Shown: positions 7,708-15,881, numbered from the stretch's first letter. The stretch: DNA of 34,688 nucleotides from Isosphaeraceae bacterium (GCA_025356435.1 JANXSY010000118.1:1-34688); one strand, 5' to 3'. A program made the numbers and translations. The notes: generated by a model from the letters alone, not told the origin.

Positions 7708-8802
7708 TCAGTGGGAGAGGGCGTTGTCGGCGACGGTCACGGCATGGATCGCGACCGGTGAAGATGTGTAGTTTGGATTCGTCGGGGCCGAGGCTTCGAG
7801 GTCGATCCCGGATGACATCCCACTCAAGGCCGACTTCGCCGTGATCCGAGGGGCCGACTTGAGGAAGAATGCGGTGATCCGATCGAAATACTCCTGCCCG
7901 GCAGCTTCGCGGCAGCGATTGTGCTTGGCCTTCGGCACGAGCCACATTTCCTTGGGTTCGCCCGCCAGGTCAAACAAGGTCTCGGCGATCTTGGGGCCGA
8001 TATAGGCATCTTTTTCGCCGTGGATCATGAAGAGCGGGCGGGGAGCAAGCCGCGCGGTGGCTCGTTCCACGTTGGGGAACCGGCACTTGAGTCGGACCTG
8101 CGACCGCTTCCGGGCGGCCCAGCCGAGGAACTCAAAGATGCAACGCGGCATCTTGGCCCAGATCGTCCTAGAATCGACGTAAATGGTCGCCCATCGCATG
8201 ATGTAGGCGATCATCGTTCCCTGGGTGGGGAAAGCGCCATCGGTGGCGACGCCCCAGACGCTCGGATCTTTGCCGCCGACGCAGAGGGCCGTCGCGCCGC
8301 CCCGGCTCACGCCAAACAGGCCGACGCCAGCCGGGTCATGGTCGGGACGGGAACGCAGATACGTCAACGCGCCTCGGAGGTCGTGAAGTTCGTGGTTCGT
8401 GACCCACTGGAGCGGCTTGTATGACGGTTCGGAGTCGCTCTTGCCGTGGCTCCGGTAGTCGAAACTGAACAGGTCAAAGCCCAAGGCGCGGAGATGACCC
8501 ACATAGGCCAGCGCACTCCAACGGTCGCCAAGGTATTCGTGTGAAAAGACGATCACCCCGAGCCGGCGAGCGGCCGTCGTCTTGAAATAGACGCCGGCCA
8601 AAGTCAGGCCGTCGCGGGTCGAAAACCGGACGTCCTCGCCGTCCGTCGTCGGTGTGACGCGGAGCGGGAGGAACAGCGGCTTCTCTTCGAAAACGCGGCC
8701 TACGATCGCCGTATAGCGCAAATGGATATAGAGCAGGAAGGCGGTGATTGCCGTCAGCAGGATACCGACCGGCAGGAGGGACCAGAGGAGGACGGTAGAC
8801 AC
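7708..8802 (-). CDS. Membrane-anchored alpha/beta hydrolase
   Basis: 364 residues from a GTG at 8802, chosen because GGAG lies 7 nt upstream. A TTG at 8868 would add 22 basic residues but has no ribosome binding site. The N-terminus is one hydrophobic segment (about residues 3-26), so the enzyme is probably anchored and faces the periplasm. The hydrolase core shows the oxyanion-type HEYLGDRWS segment, the nucleophile elbow GVSRGG (Ser), an acid in the HGEKDAYIGP strand, and the catalytic His in KAKHNRC. Relatives include the peptidase S9/BAAT-like and DUF1749-type hydrolases; the substrate is unknown. It follows the intact ketosynthase by about 100 nt and precedes the GH3 gene, which suggests work on an acyl product. 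Confidence 0.85.
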   Translation of the reverse strand: MSTVLLWSLLPVGILLTAITAFLLYIHLRYTAIVGRVFEEKPLFLPLRVTPTTDGEDVRFSTRDGLTLAGVYFKTTAARRLGVIVFSHEYLGDRWSALAYVGHLRALGFDLFSFDYRSHGKSDSEPSYKPLQWVTNHELHDLRGALTYLRSRPDHDPAGVGLFGVSRGGATALCVGGKDPSVWGVATDGAFPTQGTMIAYIMRWATIYVDSRTIWAKMPRCIFEFLGWAARKRSQVRLKCRFPNVERATARLAPRPLFMIHGEKDAYIGPKIAETLFDLAGEPKEMWLVPKAKHNRCREAAGQEYFDRITAFFLKSAPRITAKSALSGMSSGIDLEASAPTNPNYTSSPVAIHAVTVADNALSH

Positions 8803-8903
8803 GAGTAGACTCCGGTGTCGTCGGCGGTGATGGTCTCGGGTGCCTGACTTGACCGTGGCTTTCGGCAACGATAATAAACAACGCGGTCAGATGAGTTTAC
8901 CAC

Positions 8904-10193
8904 TCAGCCCGCAAAGCGACGGATCACCAGCGAAATGTTCTGCCCGCCGAACCCGAAACTGTTCGAAAGGGTGACGTCGACCTTCTTCTCACGGGCGACG
9001 TGCGGGATATAGTCGAGGTCGCAGTCGGGGCCGGGGTTGTCAAGGTTGACGGTCGGCGGCATCACGCCATCGCGGATCGTCAGCAGGCAAACGATCGCCT
9101 CGACAGACCCGGCGGCGGCGATGAGATGACCCATCATACTCTTCGTGCTGGACACCGGCACCTTGTATGCCGCGTCGCCGAACGTTTTCTTGATAGCGAG
9201 CGTCTCGACCGAGTCATTGACCGAAGTGCTGGTGCCGTGGGCATTTATGTAGTCGACATCTTCGGGGGAGATTCCAGCGTCCGCGATGGCTTCTTTCATG
9301 CAAGCGATGCCGCCGCGTCCCTCTTCGTGGGTGTCGGTCAGGCGGAAGGCGTCTGCGGTCGACCCGTAGCCCGCAACCTCACCATAGATTGTCGCGCCTC
9401 GGGCCTTCGCGTGTTCGAGTTCTTCGAGGATGAGCATCCCTGCGCCCTCTCCGAGGATAAACCCGTCACGGTCGCGGTCGAACGGCCGGCTGGCTCGGGT
9501 TGGCTCGTCGTTGCGAGTCGAGAGCGCGGTGAGGAGATTAAATCCGGTCACCCCGAACGGATGGATCATGCTATGGGTGCCGCCCGAAAGCATGACGTCG
9601 GCGTCGCCCCGTCGGACGATCTCGACGGCCTCGCCGATCGCCTGTGAGCTGGCCGCGCACGCGGTGAGGCAGTTCGCGTTCGGGCCGCGAGCGCCGAAGA
9701 TCCCGGCGAGATGCCCGGCGGGCGTCCCGGGCTCTTGCTCGGCCTCGTGAATCGCGTGGAGCGTTTTGACGCCTTCCCGCGTGAATTCGGAGGTCGTGAC
9801 TTTGCCGACACCCTTCGAGGCGTGGTGGAGAAGCTTGACGAAACGCGGGAAATCTTGCTGCCCCTCGCCCGAGCCGAGATAGATGCCGAAGCGTGAGCGA
9901 TCGAGCTTCGTATGCTCAGCGAGCCCGGAATGCGTCATCGCCATCGTGGCGGCGGCGATAGCAAATTTGGTGTTCCGGCAGTATTCAACCCAGCGATCGG
10001 CGTCGTCGGTGTAATCGGCGAGGTTGAAGCCCCTCGCCTCAGCGGCAATCCGGGTTGGGAACGACTCGGCGTCGAAGAGCGTGATCGGGCCGACGCCGCT
10101 CTTGTTTGCGAGCAGCGAGGTCCAGGTCGATTCCAAGTCACGACCGAGGGGAGTGACCATGCCCATGCCCGTGACGACGACTCGGCGTTGCAT
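8904..10193 (-). CDS. Beta-ketoacyl-ACP synthase (FabF / KS-alpha type), intact active site
   Basis: 429 residues from the ATG at 10193, which has AGGA 9 nt upstream; an ATG two codons earlier at 10199 is possible. It is a thiolase-fold condensing enzyme that joins acyl and malonyl-ACP units with loss of CO2. The nucleophile Cys is C179 in LTACAASSQAIGE, the first His is in NAHGTSTSVND and the second in MMGHLIAAAGS, with the C-terminal GFGGQN loop present. All three catalytic residues are intact. It sits 52 nt downstream of a paralogue with a dead active site, the arrangement of KS-alpha/KS-beta heterodimers in type II polyketide and aryl-polyene pathways. It could still be a primary-metabolism FabF, but the neighbourhood argues for a dedicated pathway. 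Confidence 0.92.
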   Translation of the reverse strand: MQRRVVVTGMGMVTPLGRDLESTWTSLLANKSGVGPITLFDAESFPTRIAAEARGFNLADYTDDADRWVEYCRNTKFAIAAATMAMTHSGLAEHTKLDRSRFGIYLGSGEGQQDFPRFVKLLHHASKGVGKVTTSEFTREGVKTLHAIHEAEQEPGTPAGHLAGIFGARGPNANCLTACAASSQAIGEAVEIVRRGDADVMLSGGTHSMIHPFGVTGFNLLTALSTRNDEPTRASRPFDRDRDGFILGEGAGMLILEELEHAKARGATIYGEVAGYGSTADAFRLTDTHEEGRGGIACMKEAIADAGISPEDVDYINAHGTSTSVNDSVETLAIKKTFGDAAYKVPVSSTKSMMGHLIAAAGSVEAIVCLLTIRDGVMPPTVNLDNPGPDCDLDYIPHVAREKKVDVTLSNSFGFGGQNISLVIRRFAG

Positions 10194-10245
10194 GTGCATT
10201 AGTCCTGAAAGGCGGGAGGGCAATCGGGGGCGACCGGTCCGGGCG

Positions 10246-11559
10246 TCACCCAACCGTGGATTCGCCGCGCACGACCAGGGCAGCAGCCTGGCCGTGGCGA
10301 GTCAGGTTGGTATTCACGAAGATACGATTGTCGATGCGACGAGGTTTCGTCCGCACGATATCGAGTTGGCAGGAGGGGTCGGGATCGTCGCAGTTGATTG
10401 TCGGGGGAATCAAGCCCTGGTTGACACCGATCAGGCTCGAAAGCAGCTCAATGGCACCGCAGCCTGAGACGCTATTGCCCATATAACCCTTGAGGGCGGT
10501 CACGGGAACTCGCTCAGGTCCGAAGATCCGGCCGAGGGCACGCGACTCGGCGAGGTCGGACTCGATCGTCGCAGCCCCGTGGGCGTTTACATGGCCGATC
10601 TCGTTCGGGGCCAGGCCTGCATCCTTGAGCGCGGCACGGATCGCCACCTCGGTGCCGATGCCGTCGGGGTCGAGTCCGCCGCTCGGCCAGGCGTCGCAGC
10701 CCGACCCGTAGCCGAGGATCTCCCCGTAAATTTTCGCGCCTCGGGCTTTAGCGTGCTCGTATTCCTCAAGAATGAGGATACCCGCCCCCTCGCCAACGAC
10801 CCAGCCGTCACGCATCGAGTCGAAGGGACGGCAGGCCTGTGACGGGTCTCCGTCCCAGTGCGACATCTGCCCGAGCAGGCTCATGCGGATCAGGCTGATC
10901 GGGTGAATCTTGGAGTCGGCCCCGCCGGTGATCATCACGTCGGCCCGACCCTTAGCGATGATCCGCGCGGCTTCGCCGATCGCGATGTTTGACGCGGCTT
11001 CAGCCTGGGTGATCGTATTGCTCGGCCCCTGGCAGTCGAGAAGGATCGAGATGTGACAGGCAAGCATATTCGGGAGATATTTCAGCAGCCAGATCGGGGG
11101 GATCTGCTTGATTCCTTCGCGACCGTAGATGTCGTAGTCGAACGTGTCGTCGTCGTGCGTGGCGAGATTGATCGCCGGTGCCAATTCGTCGAGTTCGGTC
11201 GAGATCAGGCCCGCGCCGAGGTCAACGCCGAACCGCGTGGGGTCGATACCGCCGTCGGCCAGCCCCGAGTCGGCGAAAGCCAACTCAGCGGCGGCGACCG
11301 CGAGCTGGATATCTCGGGCCATATACTTCAGGCTTTTGGCGAGAGCCTTCTTATGTTTCGGCAGGGCGTGGGCCTTGGGGTCGAAGCCGAAGACCTCTCC
11401 CGCCGCGTCGATCGGCAGGCCCTGGACGGAAAATGCCTTCAACCGGCCGACCGCACCTCGTCCGGCGGCCAGGGACGACCAGACGGCGGTCGCGCCGATG
11501 CCGATCGGTGAGATCAAGCCCTGCCCGGTTATGACCACGCGGCGTTCGGAACGAAGCAT
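10246..11559 (-). CDS. Ketosynthase-like protein lacking the catalytic Cys (KS-beta / chain-length-factor type)
   Basis: 437 residues from the ATG at 11559; a GTG at 11580 would add seven residues and has no better ribosome binding site. It has the whole condensing-enzyme fold: VVITGQGLISPIG at the start, FDSMRDGWVVGEGAG in the middle and a C-terminal NTNLTRHGQAAALVV. The nucleophile position reads TQAEAASNIAIGE, with Glu (E187) where an active enzyme has Cys. The first His is kept in NAHGAATIESD. The second His is Asn, in KGYMGNSVSG. This matches chain-length factors, which replace the Cys (often with Gln), pair with an active partner and help set chain length. A Gln-like acid at this site could support malonyl decarboxylation (inference). 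The active partner is the next gene. Confidence 0.88.
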   Translation of the reverse strand: MLRSERRVVITGQGLISPIGIGATAVWSSLAAGRGAVGRLKAFSVQGLPIDAAGEVFGFDPKAHALPKHKKALAKSLKYMARDIQLAVAAAELAFADSGLADGGIDPTRFGVDLGAGLISTELDELAPAINLATHDDDTFDYDIYGREGIKQIPPIWLLKYLPNMLACHISILLDCQGPSNTITQAEAASNIAIGEAARIIAKGRADVMITGGADSKIHPISLIRMSLLGQMSHWDGDPSQACRPFDSMRDGWVVGEGAGILILEEYEHAKARGAKIYGEILGYGSGCDAWPSGGLDPDGIGTEVAIRAALKDAGLAPNEIGHVNAHGAATIESDLAESRALGRIFGPERVPVTALKGYMGNSVSGCGAIELLSSLIGVNQGLIPPTINCDDPDPSCQLDIVRTKPRRIDNRIFVNTNLTRHGQAAALVVRGESTVG

Positions 11560-11646
11560 GAGGGACGCGTCCAACTCCACGAGGTCGAGCCCACACGACG
11601 CAATAGGATACGATCGGCCGTTTTGTTCGCCAATCCGATCAATCGA

Positions 11647-12186
11647 TCAGGCAGACGGCGGCGTTTCCGGAAGGCCGTTTAACCTCGCCTGAGACTCCGC
11701 GTCGGCGAGTTTCGCTCGTTCCTGCGCCTTGGCGAGGTCGAGGACACCGAGTAACTGTTGCGTGAACACGAAGTTCTTTGGGCCGAAAATCTGGTTCGCC
11801 CGGGTATTGTCGAGGTGGGCGAAGACGATCTCGACGTCGGCCAACAACTCCCCTTCGAGGAACGCCTTAGCCTCTACTACGGCTCCTTCAGCTCGAAGGT
11901 CGGTCAACCTGACCTCGTAGATCAGTTGATCGCCGGCGCAGGCAACCCCGAAGAACTCGGCTCGAGGAATCTTAGCCAACACGACCTTCTCTACGAAGCC
12001 TCCCGCCTCTCCTACGAGAATCCCACCCGTCTGGGCAAGGCCCTCAATAATGAGCGAGGCAGGCATCACCGGATAGCCAGTGAAGTGGTCATGAAGATGT
12101 TCTTCCGCGAGGGTCAGATTCTTGACCGCCCGGGCGAATTGGCCGCTTCGAAATTCTAGAAACTTGTCGATCCAGATCCAACGCAT
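11647..12186 (-). CDS. FabZ-like hotdog-fold dehydratase, first copy
   Basis: 179 residues, about 30 longer than typical FabZ. FabZ removes water from 3-hydroxyacyl-ACP. The active-site helix reads HFTGYPVMPASLIIEGLAQ: the catalytic His and the Glu position are present, but MPG is MPA and the HFPG motif is HFTG. The C-terminal tail from about residue 140 is charged and Ala/Glu-rich and is predicted to be helical, outside the hotdog core. No good ribosome binding site precedes the ATG at 12186. It lies between the KS-beta gene (87 nt downstream) and the ACP gene (188 nt upstream), so it probably serves the same acyl chain. A binding-only or FabA-like isomerase role cannot be excluded. Confidence 0.85.
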   Translation of the reverse strand: MRWIWIDKFLEFRSGQFARAVKNLTLAEEHLHDHFTGYPVMPASLIIEGLAQTGGILVGEAGGFVEKVVLAKIPRAEFFGVACAGDQLIYEVRLTDLRAEGAVVEAKAFLEGELLADVEIVFAHLDNTRANQIFGPKNFVFTQQLLGVLDLAKAQERAKLADAESQARLNGLPETPPSA

Positions 12187-12374
12187 GGGCGACGCGATGA
12201 CCTATAGATGGTGAAATTCCGGTCTAGGAAGCCCGACAACATCCGTCCGGACTGGATTTGTCAGTTGTTTTGTCCGAGCCATGGACCCGCGCGGTAATCC
12301 ATTTGAGGATCCCGCGACGGGGTTGATCTTGGCCCAATCTTGCCCCCCGATAATTTATCGAAGAGCCTATTTAT

Positions 12375-12761
12375 TCAAGCTGAGAGCTTTCCCGAGACGT
12401 AATGGACGAGCATGTCGACGGTGTAGAGATCGCCGATCTTTTCGACGTCGGGATTGTCAACGAACTCGCTGAGGTCGGCGTACGGCATCCGGGTCTTCAG
12501 CTCGTCAATCCCCTTGGTGGTGAGCTTTCCATCTTTGATCATCTCCGGGTCGGAGACGACATTCTCGGGGAAGAGCTCGCCGCGAGGAATCTTGATGCCG
12601 AAATTCCTCTCGAGACGGAAGACGATGTCGAGGAAGTCGATCGACTCGGCACCGAGGTCGCCCTGCAGCGTCGCGTCGTGCCGAATGTCTTCCTCTTCCA
12701 CACCGAGTGCGTCGACCAGGGTTGCTTGAACCTTTTGATAAATCTCGTCATTCGTCGGCAT
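12375..12761 (-). CDS. Enlarged acyl carrier protein
   Basis: 128 residues from the ATG at 12761, chosen because GAGG lies 5 nt upstream. The phosphopantetheine attachment site is S40 in LGAESIDFLD, a slight variant of the usual DSL motif, in an otherwise standard N-terminal half (helix I at 5-20, helix II from S40). The protein is about 50 residues longer than a normal ACP. The extra length lies between helix II and the last helix, in a segment with PRGELFPENVV, KDGKLTTKGIDEL and DNPDVEKIGDLY. It would carry the chain between the flanking ketosynthases and dehydratases. It would need a phosphopantetheinyl transferase encoded elsewhere. Confidence 0.88.
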   Translation of the reverse strand: MPTNDEIYQKVQATLVDALGVEEEDIRHDATLQGDLGAESIDFLDIVFRLERNFGIKIPRGELFPENVVSDPEMIKDGKLTTKGIDELKTRMPYADLSEFVDNPDVEKIGDLYTVDMLVHYVSGKLSA

Positions 12762-12775
12762 GACATCCTCGGGAT

Positions 12776-12800
12776 AAAAAGGGGGTCGGGCCACCGACCC
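12776..12800 (-). terminator. Hairpin with U-tract in the ACP leader (attenuator-like)
   Basis: On the minus strand GGGTCGG (12800-12794), loop TGGC, CCGACCC (12789-12783) form a 7-bp GC stem, followed by CC and TTTTT (12780-12776). The structure ends 14 nt before the ACP start codon and 6 nt before its ribosome binding site. Any transcript coming from the upstream hotdog gene, or from a promoter in the 13011-12801 gap, has to pass it. It therefore looks like a partial terminator or attenuator, not an end-of-operon signal. Confidence 0.55.
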
Positions 12801-13011
12801 TTCGGGGGACCATGTTTCGTCCGCCGCGACGCAGGTCTAGCCTTATATCGTCGGCGAAACCCTTTGGACAACTTCAACCGTGGTTGGACCAGGTGGCGGA
12901 GTTCGCCAATGGGCTTTTCTGAATAGAGAGATGGCGAAAACTATCCTGAGGTCTTCTATCTTGCTAAGTCTGCGGCAAGCTTGCAATGTCAGCCAGCCGG
13001 CCTTATCGAGA

Positions 13012-13560
13012 TCAGGTTTTCAGCGAAGTCGCCCCGATCTGCTCGACAGCGGCCTTTTCCGGCCCCCGGAGGATGGCGCGGGCACCGACGGAACCCTTGC
13101 GGAGTGTACCAAATAGGTCTCGCAGCCCTGACGTTATGAGCGTATCCGTGGCGTGCAGGCTCGGGGCGCGGTCGCGGAGATTGTAGCGGGTGAGGGTGAT
13201 GCGTCCTTTCACCATCTCCTGCCCTTCGATCGACCCAGACGCCTTGAATGTTGTGTCAGTCTCGCCGTGCGTCACCAGGTCAAGTCGAAGCCGAAGCTGA
13301 CGACCCGGCTCGACAAAGCTCCCATACTTGATCGTCTTAGCCTGCTTGAGGACGATAACACTGTGTGCGAAATCTTCCATATCGCGGATCAGCCAGGCCC
13401 CCGCCTGAGTCAGCGCCTCGAGCATGAGCACCCCCGGCATGACCGGGAAGCCGGGAAAATGGTCGGCTAGATACTCCTCGGCCAGGGAGAGATTCTTGAC
13501 GGCGACGATCGACTCACCGCGAACCAATTCCGTGATCCGGTCAATCAAGATGAAACGCAT
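13012..13560 (-). CDS. FabZ-like hotdog-fold dehydratase, second copy
   Basis: 182 residues. The start ATG at 13560 has GAGGGC 4-5 nt upstream. The active-site segment HFPGFPVMPGVLMLEALTQAG is close to a canonical FabZ (HFPGxPVMPG and a Glu in the central helix). It shares its N-terminal plan with the first copy (RxIxIDxxxE, VKNLxLAEExLxDHF), so the two are paralogues. The tail from about residue 145 extends past the usual FabZ end and is not similar to the other copy's tail. It is the first gene of the minus-strand run, downstream of the 13659-13687 promoter. One copy may be catalytic and the other structural or specific for a different chain length; FabZ-like heterodimers are known in some pathways. 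Confidence 0.88.
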   Translation of the reverse strand: MRFILIDRITELVRGESIVAVKNLSLAEEYLADHFPGFPVMPGVLMLEALTQAGAWLIRDMEDFAHSVIVLKQAKTIKYGSFVEPGRQLRLRLDLVTHGETDTTFKASGSIEGQEMVKGRITLTRYNLRDRAPSLHATDTLITSGLRDLFGTLRKGSVGARAILRGPEKAAVEQIGATSLKT

Positions 13561-13658
13561 GGTAGCCCTCGATGGACGGCGATGGACCCGGGCGTTAGAA
13601 CGAGGTTAACGTCCTGCGGTCCACGGGAACTCAGACGCAATTCCTGGAGAAGTCCCAT

Positions 13659-13687
13659 ATTATAGAGACGCATGGGATCTCTGACAA
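13659..13687 (-). promoter_or_regulatory. Near-consensus sigma-70 promoter of the ketosynthase/hotdog run
   Basis: Minus strand: -35 TTGTCA (13687-13682, one mismatch to TTGACA), a spacer of exactly 17 nt, and -10 TATAAT (13664-13659, perfect). The start codon of the first hotdog gene lies about 98 nt downstream. The match is unusually good for GC-rich DNA. Confidence 0.65.
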
Positions 13688-13876
13688 GCTATTCACCTGC
13701 CAGGTCGGGTGAGAGGTTCTCGGCCCGCTTGCACGTTAAAGGGAGTCTACATCCCCAATCGCGCGGGTCAACCTAATCTTCCTGGTTCTCCTCTTTTGAC
13801 CCTTTTGTTTTTTCGCACGTGTCTGGTTCTTGGCCGAAACGGCGGAAGAATACTACTTTGTCATTTTGGGTTCTCT

Positions 13877-13882
13877 TATAAT
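13877..13882 (+). promoter_or_regulatory. Candidate -10 box for the TolB-like gene
   Basis: A perfect TATAAT lies 71 nt before the GTG start at 13954. No acceptable -35 is found at 16-18 nt spacing (TACTTT at 17 nt). A TTGTCA occurs, but only 13 nt upstream. This is therefore only a partial match. Confidence 0.3.
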
Positions 13883-13953
13883 GGTACGGCATCGAGAAGG
13901 ATTCGTCTTTCCTCGGGAACGTTTGGTGATCGCTGCTTCATAGGAGATGCCGG

Positions 13954-15867
13954 GTGTTTCGACGCGGACAACAGTCGTGGCTTGTTGTTGGCCTCTACTG
14001 CCTGTTGACGCTGAGACCCGTCGACGCGGCTGCGGCCCCGATGGCCTGGTCTTCCGACGGCGAATGGATCAGTTACGTCGTTGAGACGCAGGAGAACCCA
14101 TGCCCCATACCAACGGCCTGGATCTTCGGCCCGTCGGTCGAAAATTCTGCGTTCGTGCCGGCGGCCCGTCCGATCAACGAGGCTCCCGCCTTACGAGTCG
14201 CGCGACTCTGGGCGACAGAGCGTTCGTCCAAGACGTCTTTATTGCTGGAGCAGACGACTGGTGTGATCACTCCACCGGGTTGGAGCCTCGATCGTCACTC
14301 TTTGGCCTTCGGGAGGATCACGCCGACCGAACTCGGGCGGGGCCGGTTTGAGGTGATCTGCATCGACGGGCCGAACCGGAGGACGCTCTTCAGTCAGCCG
14401 ATCGACGACTGGAGTACCGACGCTGGCCGGCTCTCGCGGTGGGCCGTCGCGTGGAGCCCGGATGGTCGATTTATCGCGATCCCGCAGATCAAGCCGGCCG
14501 GGCTTGCGATCCTTCGGACCGACACGGGTCGCGTCATCAAGACGATTGAGTCGGCATCCCTCCCCGTCTGGGCACCGGACGGGAGTAAGCTCCTCTACAT
14601 CAGCTCGGGCGACGAAGACCGGCTCGAATGCTTGGAGAGCCACTTCGGGGCGTCGCGACATCTCGCCGACCTCGGCCAGGTCGACGGGCCTCCGCTCTTC
14701 TCGCGGGACGGTCAGACGGTCGCGATCCTCACGCGAAAACGAATCGACCGCGGCGCGGCTCCTCCGTTCGAGCAGGTCGACCTCTGGCGAATCCGGGTCG
14801 ACGACGGCCGCAAAGACCGGATCACGACCCTGGGGACGACAACGCGGGATCAGGTGCTCTCGGCGACCTCGCTCACGCAGGACCGGGACAGCGAAAACCT
14901 CTTCTCGACCTTGACTATCGACGGCCAGCCCTCGCAAGTGACGTGGTTTCGCCCTCGCGAGCGTTCGGTCTACAAGAAGTTTCCCGTGCTCGATACCACG
15001 CTGCCGATCGAAGACCTCAGCCTTTCCCCCTCGGGCGGAACGCTCGTCCTCCGACTCGGGGGCGCGGGGCCGAAAGGCTTACCCATGTTTTGCGACGTCG
15101 ACACGATGCAACTTACCCCGCTCACTCCCGATGACGCGAGTCGAGCGGCCTGGACCTCGCGTCTCCTTGGGACGCTCGAAGATCTGCTCCGCGAGGTCCG
15201 TCCCAACCCGATCGTCGCCGGCCGGGCCGTGGACCGCCCGGTGGCGTTGCCCATCCCCGGCGAACTCGACGCGAATTCTGATCCCGTGCAGAGGTTACGC
15301 CGGTTGGGACGACTCGGCCATATCCTTCGCGAGGCCGAAGGGTATCGGCATCCAGAGGAAATCGACTTCCTCTTCGACTATCTCCGCGAAGATTTTCCGG
15401 CCGCGCTCCATGACCTCGAATCGCTGGAAGCTAACGAGGTGAATCCCGAGCGCAGGCTTCGGATGCTCAATCTCCGAGCGCAGGTTGACGTCGGGCTGGG
15501 GGAGTTCGAGAAGGCCAAGGGGATATATCAATACCTCAAGACAGACGAACAAAACCGACGCAGGCGGTTGATCGAGAGTACGTCTCGAGGCTTTTTCCTC
15601 TCGAACCTGACGATGCCGACCTCGGGTTGGGCCGACTATGCTTTCCGCCGCGTCGAAACGCAGGAACGCGAAGCGGTTAAGGAGGCGGTCAACGGGACGA
15701 TCGAACCGACCGATCACCGGAACCCCGACAACCCCCTCCCCGGCCTCGGCCTTGATCCCGAGCCTCCGCCCGCGCCCCGTCGGGGCCTCGCCCTGCCCCC
15801 CGTGCCACAGGTCAAACTTCGGCCGAGACCGCCGGTGATTCCAGGCAGGCCGGCCGCTCCGTTCTGA
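13954..15867 (+). CDS. Secreted TolB-like beta-propeller protein with TPR-like C-terminal region
   Basis: 637 residues. It starts at a GTG with AGGAG 7 nt upstream. Residues 1 to about 27 form a signal peptide (hydrophobic LVVGLYCLLTL, then VDAAAA). Repeated propeller strands of the TolB/PD40 type follow: WSSDGEWISY, WSPDGRFIAI, WAPDGSKLLYI, FSRDGQTVAIL, LSPSGGTLVL. These run to about residue 390. A helical region after residue about 440 includes a TPR-like pair around LRMLNLRAQVDVGLGEFEKA. The last about 45 residues are Pro/Arg-rich and probably disordered. No enzymatic residues are recognised. The likely role is periplasmic or surface protein-protein binding. It ends 14 nt from the convergent DUF2252 gene. 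Confidence 0.75.
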   Translation: MFRRGQQSWLVVGLYCLLTLRPVDAAAAPMAWSSDGEWISYVVETQENPCPIPTAWIFGPSVENSAFVPAARPINEAPALRVARLWATERSSKTSLLLEQTTGVITPPGWSLDRHSLAFGRITPTELGRGRFEVICIDGPNRRTLFSQPIDDWSTDAGRLSRWAVAWSPDGRFIAIPQIKPAGLAILRTDTGRVIKTIESASLPVWAPDGSKLLYISSGDEDRLECLESHFGASRHLADLGQVDGPPLFSRDGQTVAILTRKRIDRGAAPPFEQVDLWRIRVDDGRKDRITTLGTTTRDQVLSATSLTQDRDSENLFSTLTIDGQPSQVTWFRPRERSVYKKFPVLDTTLPIEDLSLSPSGGTLVLRLGGAGPKGLPMFCDVDTMQLTPLTPDDASRAAWTSRLLGTLEDLLREVRPNPIVAGRAVDRPVALPIPGELDANSDPVQRLRRLGRLGHILREAEGYRHPEEIDFLFDYLREDFPAALHDLESLEANEVNPERRLRMLNLRAQVDVGLGEFEKAKGIYQYLKTDEQNRRRRLIESTSRGFFLSNLTMPTSGWADYAFRRVETQEREAVKEAVNGTIEPTDHRNPDNPLPGLGLDPEPPPAPRRGLALPPVPQVKLRPRPPVIPGRPAAPF

Positions 15868-15881
15868 GTGGTGAGGTCAGA

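Larger units (their letters stand above)
13561..13953. other. Divergent intergenic region between the ketosynthase cluster and the TolB-like gene
   Basis: About 390 bp without a credible gene. It holds a near-consensus minus-strand promoter at 13659-13687 and a plus-strand TATAAT at 13877-13882. T-rich runs occur around 13793-13813. I see no RNA gene or riboswitch fold, though a long leader for the plus-strand gene remains possible. Confidence 0.6.

Noticed and set aside
12340..12370. GATAATTTATC palindrome between ACP and the first hotdog gene as an operator
   Set aside because: Only an 11-bp imperfect AT-rich symmetry; too weak to support a site.
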